From Aquabacterium soli (lineage in GTDB: Bacteria > Pseudomonadota > Gammaproteobacteria > Burkholderiales > Burkholderiaceae_C), in assembly GCF_003933735.1 (NCBI RefSeq), contig NZ_RSED01000012.1, positions 78,422 through 142,421 of the forward strand: a stretch of DNA of 64,000 nucleotides, in the 5' to 3' direction. Each line of letters begins with the position of its first letter. Position 1 is the first letter of the stretch. Of this stretch, positions 9,936 to 18,623 are shown one piece after another. Below the pieces are notes generated by a model. That model was not told where the DNA came from, did no database searches, and saw only the letters and a list, made by a program, of their open reading frames with translations. The position numbers and the translations under genes are program-made.

Positions 9936-10703
9936 ATGAACAAGCTGTGGGTGATCATCACCCTGGTCATCGCGGCGCTGGGCCTGTCCACGCTGATCGT
10001 GGTGGGTGGCGACGTGGTCAAGGGCTACGACACGCAGACCAACGCGCCCTCGGGCGCCGAGGTGGGCACGCCCTGGCAGGTGGACCTGGTCGCTGAAGGC
10101 CGATCGCGCGTGGCCGGCCTGGTGCTGGCCCTGCCGGGCAAACCTCAGCCGGGCGACGGCACCCTGGCCGATGCCATGCGCCTGTGGTCCGACAAGATCG
10201 AGGTGGCCGTGGTGGCCACCCCCGACGAGATCGGGTCGCTGGAGGCCTTCGTGGACCCAGCCATGCTGGGCTTCGTGGCCGGCAAGCTCGTGCTGAGCCT
10301 GCAGATGGACCCGCTGCGCATCGCCGACTTCAAGCGGCGTGCGGCCAAGGTGGCGTTCATGGAAAGCACCACCCGCAAGTTCCTGCTTTCAGCCGAAGAT
10401 CTGGCCCAGGCGCAGAGCGCCCCCGTCGTGGCCGCGGCCTTCGTGCCGCAGGCCCAGCTGGATGCCGACACAGTGATCGGCCGTTTCGGCCAGCCCGCCC
10501 AGCGCCTGCCTGGCGCGGCAGGCAGCGAACACCTGCTCTACCCCGCCAAGGGCGTGGACGTGGTCATCTCGCCCAAGGGGCGCGAGCTGATCCAGTACGT
10601 GGCACCGGCGCGGTTCGAAGAACTGCGCGCGCCCTTGCTGGCCGCCAAGGCACAGGCTGCGGCCTCGGCCCCTCTCAGCGGTACTGCGCCGTCAGCGCCT
10701 TGA
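9936..10703 (+). CDS. Membrane-anchored protein of unknown function
   Basis: The product is 255 aa. One N-terminal hydrophobic segment (about residues 4-24) serves as an uncleaved anchor or signal, and the rest is predicted to face the periplasm. I recognise no domain. Visible features are a mixed alpha/beta middle part and an Ala/Pro/Ser-rich C-terminal tail. It begins 14 bp after the aldolase gene, so the two are probably cotranscribed, and its last 29 bp overlap the convergent acyltransferase gene. Confidence 0.7.
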   Translation: MNKLWVIITLVIAALGLSTLIVVGGDVVKGYDTQTNAPSGAEVGTPWQVDLVAEGRSRVAGLVLALPGKPQPGDGTLADAMRLWSDKIEVAVVATPDEIGSLEAFVDPAMLGFVAGKLVLSLQMDPLRIADFKRRAAKVAFMESTTRKFLLSAEDLAQAQSAPVVAAAFVPQAQLDADTVIGRFGQPAQRLPGAAGSEHLLYPAKGVDVVISPKGRELIQYVAPARFEELRAPLLAAKAQAAASAPLSGTAPSAP

Positions 10704-11556
10704 TCTCGGCGTCCTTGCGGGCCCACAGCTCACCCATCCAGGCCTGCAGCTCGGCGCGGTAGGCCGGCGAGCCCGGATCATCCGGCATCTGCAGGGAGCG
10801 GGGGATCTGCACTTCGCGCACGGTCACCACCACGTCCTCCACCTTGCCGGTGAGCAGGTCATGGAACTCGGGCACGCCCTTGGGGTAGACGATGGTGACG
10901 TCGAGGAAGCAGTCGAACTTGTCGCCCAGCGTCTGCAGCGCCATCGCGATGCCGCCCGTCTTGGGCTTGAGCAGGTGCTGGTAGGGCGATTTCTGCGCAT
11001 CGTGCTTGGCCTGCGTGAAACGCGTGCCTTCCATGAAGCTGATCACCGAGGTGGGGATCACGCGGAACTTCTCGCAGGCCTTGCGCGCCACGGCCAGATC
11101 CTGCGCCACGCTGGCGCCGCCCTTGCGTCGCATGAACGGGAAATCCAGTGCCCACCAGGCCAAACCCATGATGGGCACGTAGATCAGTTCGTACTTCAGG
11201 AAGAACTTGAGCAGCGGGATGCGGCGGTTGAACACACGCTGCAGCACCAGGATGTCGACCCAGCTCTGGTGGTTGCTGCTGACCAGGTACCAGCCTTCGT
11301 ACTTGAGGTGGCTCACATCGGGCAGGTGCCAGGGTTTGGGATTGGCCATCCGGATCCAGGCGTTGTTGTTGCCGATCCAGAATTCGGCCGTGCCGTTGAG
11401 CAGGGAATCCATCACCTTGCGCACCGGCTTGAAGGGCAGGATCAGCTTGATCAGCGCCCCCGGGATCAGCACGAAAGAGAACAGCGGCAGGGTGACGACC
11501 ACCAGCTGCAAGCTGGCCACGACACCCTTGACGAAGGAAATCACGGGATTGGACAT
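10675..11556 (-). CDS. PlsC-type 1-acylglycerol-3-phosphate acyltransferase (YihG-like)
   Basis: The 293-aa protein transfers an acyl chain to a lysophospholipid at the inner membrane. Motif I NHQSWVD is at 95-101, the FMRRKG block (second motif) near 141-146 and motif III EGTR at 176-179. An N-terminal hydrophobic region covers about 8-40. I chose ATG 11556 (MSNPVISF...) because the upstream extension to 11622 is polar and unlike the family. The layout is closest to the E. coli YihG branch rather than the main PlsC. The 3' end overlaps the convergent unknown gene by 29 bp. Confidence 0.9.
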   Translation of the reverse strand: MSNPVISFVKGVVASLQLVVVTLPLFSFVLIPGALIKLILPFKPVRKVMDSLLNGTAEFWIGNNNAWIRMANPKPWHLPDVSHLKYEGWYLVSSNHQSWVDILVLQRVFNRRIPLLKFFLKYELIYVPIMGLAWWALDFPFMRRKGGASVAQDLAVARKACEKFRVIPTSVISFMEGTRFTQAKHDAQKSPYQHLLKPKTGGIAMALQTLGDKFDCFLDVTIVYPKGVPEFHDLLTGKVEDVVVTVREVQIPRSLQMPDDPGSPAYRAELQAWMGELWARKDAEIKALTAQYR

Positions 11557-11676
11557 GTAGGCAGAGTGGCCCGAAGGCCTTTTTTCCGGAACAGGCGCGA
11601 TTATGGACAGTTTGCGCGCCACGTCTGTCGTACAGGATCAAATGTCAGGGCCGCATTGAAGGCGGCGGCAGGCTGC

Positions 11677-12258
11677 TCAGGCCCCGCGTGCGCCAACCCG
11701 CCGCACTTCATCCAGCCAGCGGCTGCGCTTGGCATCGTCGGCGTACCGCACGGGCGCAAACACCTTGATGCGCGTCGGCGTGATCCCGCAAAAACCCATG
11801 ATGGCGCGGCGAAACTGCAGGTGCAGCGGGCGCCAGTAGAACAGGGTGTAGTACCAGAGCGGGGTGTCCATCGTCACGAAGGCCCGTGCCGTGCGTCCGG
11901 CCAGCAGCTTGTCCCACAGTTGCGAGCCAGTGCGGTACTTGAAGGCGAACCCAGGCAGGAACACGCGGTCGAAGAAGCCTTTGAGCAGCGCCGGCAGACC
12001 GCCCCACCACATCGGGAACACGAAGACCAGGTGCTCGGCCCAGGTGATGGCCTGCTGCACCTCGACCAGGCCGGGCTCCAGTGGCTGGATCTGGCGGTAG
12101 CCGTGGTGCAGCACCGGGTCGAAGGCGGCATCGCCCAGGCGGAACAGCCTCACCTCATGGCCGGCCTGGCGGGCGGATTCGACATAGGCGTCGGCCAGGG
12201 CGCCGCAGTAGCTGGCGGCATCGGGGTGCCCCAGGATGACGGTGATCTTTCGGCTCAA
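11677..12258 (-). CDS. NAD(P)H-dependent flavodoxin-fold oxidoreductase (quinone reductase type)
   Basis: The product is 193 aa and belongs to the Flavodoxin_2/KefF-MdaB group: an N-terminal beta strand with GHPDAASYC, then PMWWGGLPALLKGFFDRV (82-99), which binds FMN and marks quinone-reductase-like enzymes. It probably reduces quinones or electrophiles in the cytoplasm with NAD(P)H. No ATG is placed well; TTG 12258 has AGAGGAAG six bases upstream and gives the family N-terminus, so I take it as the start. The frame is open well beyond it, through the ppk2 promoter region, but only by chance. It is divergent from the first ppk2 gene. Confidence 0.87.
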   Translation of the reverse strand: MSRKITVILGHPDAASYCGALADAYVESARQAGHEVRLFRLGDAAFDPVLHHGYRQIQPLEPGLVEVQQAITWAEHLVFVFPMWWGGLPALLKGFFDRVFLPGFAFKYRTGSQLWDKLLAGRTARAFVTMDTPLWYYTLFYWRPLHLQFRRAIMGFCGITPTRIKVFAPVRYADDAKRSRWLDEVRRVGARGA

Positions 12259-12411
12259 GGCGCTTCCTCTGGTTGCTTGGACGGCATCCAGTATGGGCCA
12301 GGCCTGGACCGCCCAAGCCCTCCGCCGCCATGGCCAACCGCTGCCCCTCATCAAACTGACACACAAACCCGGCACGCTGGGCACTTTGCCGTTTCGCCAT
12401 AGAGTGCCACC

Positions 12412-13326
12412 ATGACCCACCCCATCGGCCCCATCGACCCTGAACTGCTGCGCCGCCTGCAGGACGACGTGCTCGACAGTTACGACGAAGAACTGGAGAT
12501 GGAGATCGACGACCGCCTGCTGGAAGGCGACAGCGTCGTGGACGATGAGAGCCGCGAAGCCCGCCGCCTGTACTTCCGCGAGCTGTTCCGCCTGCAGGGC
12601 GAGCTGGTCAAGCTGCAGGACTGGGTGGTGCACACCGGCGAGCGCATCGTGGTGCTGTTCGAGGGTCGCGACGCAGCCGGCAAGGGCGGCGCCATCAAGC
12701 GCATCACGCAGCGCCTGAACCCGCGCGTGTGCCGCGTGGCCGCCCTGCCCGCCCCCAACGACCGCGAAAAGACGCAGTGGTACTTCCAGCGCTACGTGGC
12801 CCACCTGCCGGCCGCTGGCGAGATCGTGCTGTTCGACCGCAGCTGGTACAACCGCGCCGGCGTAGAGCGCGTGATGGGCTTTTGCAGCGATGAAGAGTAC
12901 GAAGAGTTCTTCCGCTCGGTGCCCGAGTTCGAGAAGATGCTGGCGCGCAGCGGCATCCGCCTGTTCAAGTACTGGTTCTCCATCACCGACGAAGAGCAGA
13001 ACGCGCGCTTCATCGCCCGCATCAATGACCCGCTCAAGCAGTGGAAGCTGAGCCCCATGGACCTGGAGAGCCGCCGCCGCTGGGAGGCCTACACGCGCGC
13101 CAAGGAAACCATGCTGGAGCGCACCCACATCCCCGAGGCGCCCTGGTGGGTGGTGCAGGGCGTGGACAAGAAGCGCGCCCGCCTGAACCTCATCCACCAC
13201 CTGCTCAGCCAGATGGCGTATCACGAGGTGGAACACACGCCCGTGTACCTGCCGCCGCGCGAGCGCCATGAAGACTACATCCGCCGCCCGGTGCCGGACA
13301 CCATGTTCGTGCCCGAGGTGTACTGA
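12412..13326 (+). CDS. ppk2: Polyphosphate kinase 2 (first of two in the window)
   Basis: The 304-aa cytoplasmic kinase moves phosphate between polyphosphate and nucleoside diphosphates (GDP or ADP). The Walker A motif GRDAAGKGG is at 85-93, the lid/Walker B block FDRSWYNRAGVERVMGFC at 141-158, and KTQWYFQRYV at 120-129. A single PPK2 domain of this length fits class I. The acidic N-terminal region (20-50) is typical. A paralogue lies at 33656-34510. A CAGGCC/GGCCTG hairpin follows the stop. Confidence 0.95.
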   Translation: MTHPIGPIDPELLRRLQDDVLDSYDEELEMEIDDRLLEGDSVVDDESREARRLYFRELFRLQGELVKLQDWVVHTGERIVVLFEGRDAAGKGGAIKRITQRLNPRVCRVAALPAPNDREKTQWYFQRYVAHLPAAGEIVLFDRSWYNRAGVERVMGFCSDEEYEEFFRSVPEFEKMLARSGIRLFKYWFSITDEEQNARFIARINDPLKQWKLSPMDLESRRRWEAYTRAKETMLERTHIPEAPWWVVQGVDKKRARLNLIHHLLSQMAYHEVEHTPVYLPPRERHEDYIRRPVPDTMFVPEVY

Positions 13327-13350
13327 GCCAGGCAGGCCGCGCAGCCATGT

Positions 13351-13376
13351 CAGGCCCTCACGGCCTGGCGTGCCTT
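13351..13376 (+). terminator. Possible terminator hairpin after ppk2
   Basis: CAGGCC (13351-13356), a five-base loop and GGCCTG (13362-13367) form a GC-rich stem 25 bp after the ppk2 stop, followed by a short CCTTT. The U-tract is weak, so termination is uncertain. Confidence 0.35.
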
Positions 13377-13489
13377 TGAGACCCGCCATGGCGCGCCGCG
13401 CCGCCATCGGCTACCCTTGACGGTTCCGCCCGGTGTTGCCGGGGCGGGATCTGTCCAATCCTGTCAAGACCGACAAGGGAGCCCCGCGC

Positions 13490-15319
13490 GTGCTGCGTTT
13501 CTTCGAACAACTGATCGACCCCTACCCCACCGACGAGCCCACCCCGCCGCCCAAGGGCTTCATGGCCTTCCTGTGGGCCTGCACCAAGGGCACCCGCCCC
13601 TACATCGCCGGCATGACGCTGATGACGGCATTGATCGGCGCGTTCGAGGCGCTGCTGTTCAGCATGCTGGGCTCCATCGTCGACTGGCTCAGCAAGGTGG
13701 AGCCTGCGCAGCTGTGGACGCAGTCGCGGGGCCAGTTGCTGCTCCTGGTCGGCATCGTGCTGGTCAGCCCCCTGGCGGTGCTGCTGCAGACCCTGTTCAA
13801 GCACCAGACCCTGGCGGGCAACTTCCCGATGCGCCTGCGCTGGAACTTCCACCGCCTGATGCTGGGCCAGAGCATGGGCTTCTACCAGGACGAGTTCGCC
13901 GGCCGCGTGGCCACCAAGGTGATGCAGTCGGCCCTGTCGGTGCGCGACACCGTGATGATCGTGATGGACATCCTGGTCTTCGTGGTCATCTACTTCCTGA
14001 CGATGACGGCCGTGGTCGGCAGCTTCGATGCCTGGCTGCTGCTGCCCTTCCTGGGCTGGGTGGTGGCTTATGCGCTGGCCGTCTGGTACTTCGTGCCCCG
14101 CCTGGCCGAGCGCGCCCGCACCCAGGCCGATGCCCGCTCGCTGATGACGGGCCGCATCACCGATGCCTACACCAACATCGCCACGGTCAAGCTGTTCTCG
14201 CACGGGCGGCGCGAGGCCGACTACGCGCGCTCGGCCATGCGCGATTTCATGACCACCGTGCATGGGCAGATGCGCCTGGTCAGTGGCTTCGAGGTGGTCA
14301 ACCACACGCTGAGCATGCTGCTGATCCTGTCGACGGCAGGCGCCACCTTGTGGCTGTGGACCCAGGGCCAGGTCGGCGTGGGCGCCGTGGCCGCGGCCAC
14401 CGCCATGGCCCTGCGCCTGAACGGCATCTCGCACTGGATGATGTGGGAGGTGGCGGCCTTGTTCGAGCACGTCGGCACGGTGCAGGACGGCATCAACACC
14501 TTGTCGCGTCCGCACACCGTGGTCGACACGCCTGGCGCGCAGCCGCTGGCCGTGACGCGCGGCGAAGTCGTGTTCGACAAGGTGAGCTTCGCCTACGGCG
14601 GCGTGCGCCCCGTGGTGAACGATCTGTCGCTGCGCATCCGCCCTGGCGAGAAGATCGGGCTGGTCGGCCGCTCGGGCGCTGGCAAATCCACGATCGTGAA
14701 CCTGCTGCTGCGCTTCTACGACGTCGAGCAGGGCCGCATCTTGATCGACGGGCAGGACATCACCCAGGCCACGCAGGACAGCCTGCGCGCCCAGATCGGC
14801 ATGGTCACGCAGGACACCTCGCTGCTGCACCGCTCGGTGCGCGACAACATCCTCTATGGCCGGCCCAATGCCAGCGATGAGCAGATGGAGATCGCGGCCA
14901 GGCGGGCAGAGGCGCACGAGTTCATCCAGTCGCTGAGCGATCCCAAGGGGCGCGTGGCCTATGACGCGCACGTGGGCGAGCGCGGGGTGAAGCTGTCAGG
15001 CGGGCAGCGCCAGCGCATTGCCATCGCGCGGGTGATGCTGAAGGATGCGCCGATCCTGCTGCTGGACGAGGCCACCAGTGCGCTGGACTCCGAGGTGGAA
15101 GCGGCGATCCAGGCCAGCCTGTATCGGCTGATGGAGGGCAAGACGGTGGTGGCGATTGCGCATCGGCTGTCGACGATTGCGGCCATGGACCGGTTGATCG
15201 TGCTGGATCAGGGGCGGATCGTCGAGGAGGGTAGCCACGCTTCGCTGTTGGCGCAGGGGGGCTTGTATGCGCGCTTGTGGGCGCATCAGAGTGGTGGGTT
15301 CCTGGGCGAAGAGGCCTGA
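13490..15319 (+). CDS. ABC exporter with fused permease and ATPase (MsbA/multidrug type)
   Basis: The 609-aa half-transporter should act as a homodimer that exports a lipid, drug or peptide across the inner membrane. Six membrane helices occupy roughly residues 25-320. The nucleotide-binding domain has Walker A GRSGAGKST near 392-400, the LSGGQ signature near 501-505, Walker B ILLLDEATSALD near 521-532 and the H-loop IAHRLST near 555. GTG 13490 is preferred because AAGGGA lies nine bases upstream; GTG 13433 in the same frame has none. The substrate is unknown. Codons near the 3' end shift towards G/T-ending forms just before the repeat-rich gap. Confidence 0.9.
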   Translation: MLRFFEQLIDPYPTDEPTPPPKGFMAFLWACTKGTRPYIAGMTLMTALIGAFEALLFSMLGSIVDWLSKVEPAQLWTQSRGQLLLLVGIVLVSPLAVLLQTLFKHQTLAGNFPMRLRWNFHRLMLGQSMGFYQDEFAGRVATKVMQSALSVRDTVMIVMDILVFVVIYFLTMTAVVGSFDAWLLLPFLGWVVAYALAVWYFVPRLAERARTQADARSLMTGRITDAYTNIATVKLFSHGRREADYARSAMRDFMTTVHGQMRLVSGFEVVNHTLSMLLILSTAGATLWLWTQGQVGVGAVAAATAMALRLNGISHWMMWEVAALFEHVGTVQDGINTLSRPHTVVDTPGAQPLAVTRGEVVFDKVSFAYGGVRPVVNDLSLRIRPGEKIGLVGRSGAGKSTIVNLLLRFYDVEQGRILIDGQDITQATQDSLRAQIGMVTQDTSLLHRSVRDNILYGRPNASDEQMEIAARRAEAHEFIQSLSDPKGRVAYDAHVGERGVKLSGGQRQRIAIARVMLKDAPILLLDEATSALDSEVEAAIQASLYRLMEGKTVVAIAHRLSTIAAMDRLIVLDQGRIVEEGSHASLLAQGGLYARLWAHQSGGFLGEEA

Positions 15320-15392
15320 GAACCAGCGCATTGCTTGCACGAATTGAGCGCCTTGTAGTGGCAGCGCGGGGCACGGGATGGGGTGGCCGCCG

Positions 15393-15434
15393 TCCGGGCT
15401 TCATTGTTGTCGGTCACGCCTGCGGCGTGACTGC
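15393..15434 (-). repeat. Dispersed repeat copy A
   Basis: The core (GGGCTTCATTGTTGTCGGTC on the + strand) matches copy D read on the opposite strand, with the match continuing through CACGCC and GGCGTGACTGC. The copy lies about 75 bp after the ABC exporter stop. Confidence 0.65.
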
Positions 15435-15570
15435 CCTGTGCTGCTCACAGCGAGGTGGGGCCGCAGAACTCACTCCGCGGCCCTTGGCCGCTGCGTTCAG
15501 ACAACTGCGGCCAGTCAGATGAACGAAGCATGTGCTGCGCACATGCCCACCTCGCCGCTGCGCTGCTCGG

Positions 15571-15704
15571 CGCCAACAAGGCGCCCGGCCGTCAGCCCCC
15601 ACATCCCTTTTGTGCCCCGCTGGTGGCATGCGGAGAAGGCCGTGGCATGCGGCGAGCGGGGCATCCAGGGCTGAAAGGGATTCTGGCCGGGCGCCTTGTT
15701 GGCG
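15571..15704. repeat. Inverted repeat pair, copies B and C
   Basis: A perfect 20-bp arm at 15571-15590 (CGCCAACAAGGCGCCCGGCC) is inverted at 15685-15704. The arms are 94 bp apart and could form a stem. Confidence 0.8.
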
Positions 15705-15811
15705 TCGGAAGCCCGCAGGGCCGAGTTGCGCAGCCACCTGTCCCGGACGAGCACCGCAGAGCAGTCACGCCGAAGGCGGGACCGCCAACATTGAAGCCCG
15801 GCCAGAATCCC
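15677..15811. repeat. Inverted repeat pair, copies C and D
   Basis: GGGATTCTGGCCGGGC (15677-15692) and GTTGGCG (15698-15704) are inverted at 15796-15811 and 15783-15789. The two arms, about 28 nt each, differ only in the five or six bases between the blocks. Copies B, C and D therefore offer alternative stems with a shared middle arm. Confidence 0.8.
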
Positions 15812-15884
15812 TCTCAGACCCGCCCCGCGCTCTCACGCAAAAGCGCCAGCCCCAAAAAGGCAAAGGAAACAGCGGCCCAAAAGA

Positions 15885-15906
15885 GAAAAGGCGGAAGACC
15901 CTTTTC
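15885..15906 (-). terminator. Possible terminator for the Tim44-domain gene
   Basis: On the minus strand GAAAAGG, an eight-base loop and CCTTTTC are followed by TCTTTT, about 50 bp after the stop of the gene at 15958-16935. The stem is AT-rich and short, so this is tentative. Confidence 0.35.
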
Positions 15907-15957
15907 AGGATCTCCCGCCCCTTCAGACGCGAATCAATCAGCGCTGATCAGAGCCGA

Positions 15958-16935
15958 TCAGGCTTGTACCGGCGTGATCCCGGCAATCGCCCATTCGCGA
16001 TCACCATCCACCGGCTTGACCAGATGCCACAGCTCATTGAACGGCTCGGCACCCTGGTCTGCAGCCTCGCGGATCAGCCCGTGGAAACGCACCGAAGCGA
16101 TCCACTGGCCGTTCTCCTGCGTGGTCTCCACCAGCTCGGCATCCAGCTGCAGCACATCGGTCTGCTGGGCGGCCTGGCCGCGCTCCTGCAGATCCAGGCG
16201 CAGCGAAGCGAACAGCTCAGGCGTGGTGAACTTGCGCAGATCGTCCACGTTGGACGCGTCATTGGCAGCCTGCAGGCGGATGAAGATCATCTTGGCGATG
16301 CGCTCGAAGCCGGCGGCATCGAAACCTTCGGGCACCGACGAGACCGCCGCGCCACCCAAGGCCCCCGCCACAGGGGCTGCGGGCGAGAAGGCCTGCTGCG
16401 CTTCACGCTGCATCGGGCTCAGCACGTCGGCCGAACGCGATTGCTGCGGAGCCTGGTTGCCCTGCTGGGCCCAGGGCGCACCAGCGCCGGCCAGTTGAGG
16501 ACCCGCGCCACGCGCCGCGCCGCCACCATTGTTCTGGCGGAAACGGTTGATCAGGAAGCGGATGGCGATCACCGCGACCAGCGCCAGCAGCGCCATCGTC
16601 AGGAAGTTGCCAAAGGCTTCGCCCATGCCCAGGTGGCTCATCAGCGCAGCGATGCCCAGGCCGGCAGCGATGCCGGCGATGGGGCCCATCCAGGAACGCT
16701 TGCCAGCGCCGGCGGCGGCACCCGCTGCGGCGGGGGCAGCGCCTTGCGTGGGCGCATTGGCGTTGGTAGGCTGGCCAGGCTTGGCCGGGGGGGCATCAGG
16801 CGCCTTGGCCGGGGCCTGGCGCTGCATGCCAGCGGGACGACCGCCGCCCAGGCGCTTGGCCTCGACATCGAACGACACCACCGTGGTGGACAGTCCGACC
16901 AGGGCGAACGAAACCGCAAGAAGAAGTTTTTTCAA
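15958..16935 (-). CDS. Tim44-domain protein, membrane-anchored
   Basis: The product is 325 aa. An N-terminal signal-like segment (KKLLLAVSFALVGLS) is followed by a low-complexity Ala/Pro/Gly/Gln region (about 27-80), a hydrophobic region (about 84-132) that can span the membrane twice, and a C-terminal Tim44-like domain (about 195-325) with an FIRLQAANDASNVDDLRKFTTPELF core. Bacterial Tim44-like proteins are known but poorly understood; a role at the inner membrane or in protein handling is inference. Start TTG 16935 has GGAG eight bases upstream; the extension to 17001 lacks a ribosome site. It is divergent from dbpA. Confidence 0.85.
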   Translation of the reverse strand: MKKLLLAVSFALVGLSTTVVSFDVEAKRLGGGRPAGMQRQAPAKAPDAPPAKPGQPTNANAPTQGAAPAAAGAAAGAGKRSWMGPIAGIAAGLGIAALMSHLGMGEAFGNFLTMALLALVAVIAIRFLINRFRQNNGGGAARGAGPQLAGAGAPWAQQGNQAPQQSRSADVLSPMQREAQQAFSPAAPVAGALGGAAVSSVPEGFDAAGFERIAKMIFIRLQAANDASNVDDLRKFTTPELFASLRLDLQERGQAAQQTDVLQLDAELVETTQENGQWIASVRFHGLIREAADQGAEPFNELWHLVKPVDGDREWAIAGITPVQA

Positions 16936-17049
16936 GAAGAAATCTCCGTCAACAGAAAACCAAACATGGCTTGGCACGGGGTGTGATCCAGCTGCCGCCA
17001 ATTAGTTCAGTTTACATTCATATTGAAAGATCAGGCCTAATCCCGTTCC

Positions 17050-18522
17050 ATGAACAACGATTCCCGCCCGGTCTCCCCTTCGAGCGCTCCCTCGAACACC
17101 CCAAAAAGTGCCACCACGCAGACGCCCTTCAGCGTCCTGCCGCTGGCGCCCTCCCTGCTGGAGAACCTGCAGTCGCTGGGCCTGCACCACATGACGCCCA
17201 TCCAGGCCGCCAGCCTGCCGCTGGCCCTGGCCGGACACGACCTGATCGCGCAGGCCAAGACGGGTAGCGGCAAGACCGCCGCCTTCGCGCTGGCCCTGCT
17301 CACCCGCCTGAACCCGCGCTGGTTCGCGGTGCAGGCCATGGTGATGTGCCCCACGCGTGAACTGGCCGACCAGGTGGCGCAGGAGATCCGCCGCCTGGCC
17401 CGTTCGGAAAGCAACATCAAGATCCTGACACTGTGCGGCGGCACCACCATGCGCCCCCAGGTCGCCAGCCTGGAGCACGGTGCGCACATCGTGGTGGGCA
17501 CGCCCGGCCGCCTGATGGACCACCTGGAGCGGGGCACGCTCGACCTGTCGGGCTTGAACACCCTGGTGCTGGACGAGGCCGACCGCATGCTGGGCATGGG
17601 CTTCTTCGACGACATCGTGACGGTGGCCCGCCAGTGCCCCAAGGACCGCCAGACCCTGCTGTTCTCGGCCACCTACCCTGAAGGCATCGGCAAGCTGAGC
17701 CAGCAGTTCCTGAAGAACCCGCAAGAGGTCAAGGTGCAGGCCGTGCACGAGGCCTCCACCATCCGCGAACTCTGGTACGAGGTGAAGGAGACTGAACGCC
17801 TGCACACCGTCTCGCTCCTGCTGGCCCACCACCGGCCCGCCAACACCATCGCCTTCTGCAACACCCGCCAGCAGTGCCGCGATCTGGTCGACGTGCTCAA
17901 TGCCGAAGGCATCGAGGCCCAGGCCCTGCACGGTGACCTGGAGCAGCGAGAGCGCGACCAGGTGCTGCTGCAGTTCGCCAACCGCAGCCTGTCGGTGCTG
18001 GTGGCCACCGACGTGGCCGCCCGCGGCCTGGACATCGCCCAGCTGGAGGCCGTGATCAATGTGGATGTGACGCCCGATGCCGAGGTGCACATCCACCGCA
18101 TCGGCCGCACGGGCCGCGCCGGCCAGGACGGCCTGGCCCTGAACCTGGCCAGCATGGACGAGATGGGCCGCGTGGGCCGCATCGAGGTGCTGCAGGGCCG
18201 CGAGGTGAAGTGGCAGCCGCTGGACAGCCTGCAGCCCACCAGCCGCGAGCCCTTGACCCCACCCATGGTCACGCTGCAGATCCTGGGCGGCCGCAAGGAA
18301 AAGATCCGCCCGGGCGATGTGCTGGGTGCGCTCACGGGCGAGGCCGGCCTGGAAGGCTCGCGCATTGGCAAGATCAACGTGACCGACTTCCACACTTACG
18401 TGGCCGTGGAACGCGGCATTGCTGAGGATGCCTTGCGCCAGCTCGCATCCGTCAAGGTCAAGGGCAAGAAGGTCAAGGCGCGGCTGCTCAAGGACGTGAT
18501 CGAGGACGGCAAGGACGCCTGA
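17050..18522 (+). CDS. dbpA: ATP-dependent RNA helicase DbpA
   Basis: The 490-aa DEAD-box helicase acts on 23S rRNA during 50S ribosome assembly. It has the Q motif (MTPIQ at 48-52), Walker A AKTGSGKT at 69-76, PTRELADQ at 101-108, DEAD at 175-178, SAT near 205, and HRIGRTGRAG near 348-357. The C-terminal part from about 415 contains the DbpA-specific RNA-binding domain (LGGRKEKIRPGDVLGAL and RIGKINV), which targets hairpin 92 of 23S rRNA in characterised homologues. ATG 17050 has a weak ribosome site, but no better start is present. Confidence 0.95.
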   Translation: MNNDSRPVSPSSAPSNTPKSATTQTPFSVLPLAPSLLENLQSLGLHHMTPIQAASLPLALAGHDLIAQAKTGSGKTAAFALALLTRLNPRWFAVQAMVMCPTRELADQVAQEIRRLARSESNIKILTLCGGTTMRPQVASLEHGAHIVVGTPGRLMDHLERGTLDLSGLNTLVLDEADRMLGMGFFDDIVTVARQCPKDRQTLLFSATYPEGIGKLSQQFLKNPQEVKVQAVHEASTIRELWYEVKETERLHTVSLLLAHHRPANTIAFCNTRQQCRDLVDVLNAEGIEAQALHGDLEQRERDQVLLQFANRSLSVLVATDVAARGLDIAQLEAVINVDVTPDAEVHIHRIGRTGRAGQDGLALNLASMDEMGRVGRIEVLQGREVKWQPLDSLQPTSREPLTPPMVTLQILGGRKEKIRPGDVLGALTGEAGLEGSRIGKINVTDFHTYVAVERGIAEDALRQLASVKVKGKKVKARLLKDVIEDGKDA

Positions 18523-18623
18523 CGCCCCACAGGGTTGGTGCAATCTGTCAGCCGCGCCCTACAGCAGGATGCGGCGTTGACGGCTGGTGGCGGTTCGGCC
18601 TGCATGTTGAGATCGGTCTCACC

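Larger units (their letters stand above)
15320..15957. other. Repeat-rich noncoding gap of 638 bp
   Basis: This is the only gene-free stretch over 300 bp. I see no tRNA, credible coding frame or known riboswitch. It holds at least four copies of a palindromic element in alternating orientation (see the repeat entries), another GCGAGGTGGG/CCCACCTCGC inverted pair at about 15451-15460 and 15547-15556, and a hairpin near 15885-15906. Several frames stay open through it on both strands, but their codon use is unlike that of neighbouring genes. It could give rise to a folded RNA or be a cluster of REP-like elements. Confidence 0.7.

Noticed and set aside
12259..13407. N-terminal extension of the minus-strand oxidoreductase across the ppk2 gene
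   Set aside because: The frame is open only as the shadow of ppk2; the TTG at 12258 with its ribosome site gives the normal family start.
15320..15957. Possible tRNA, small toxin gene or CRISPR array in the gap
   Set aside because: No tRNA T-loop or acceptor pairing and no regular direct-repeat/spacer pattern; the repeats are inverted and irregularly spaced.
15455..16986. Two overlapping plus-strand frames through the repeat-rich gap and Tim44 gene
   Set aside because: They run antisense through the Tim44-domain gene and across inverted repeats; composition does not resemble neighbouring proteins.
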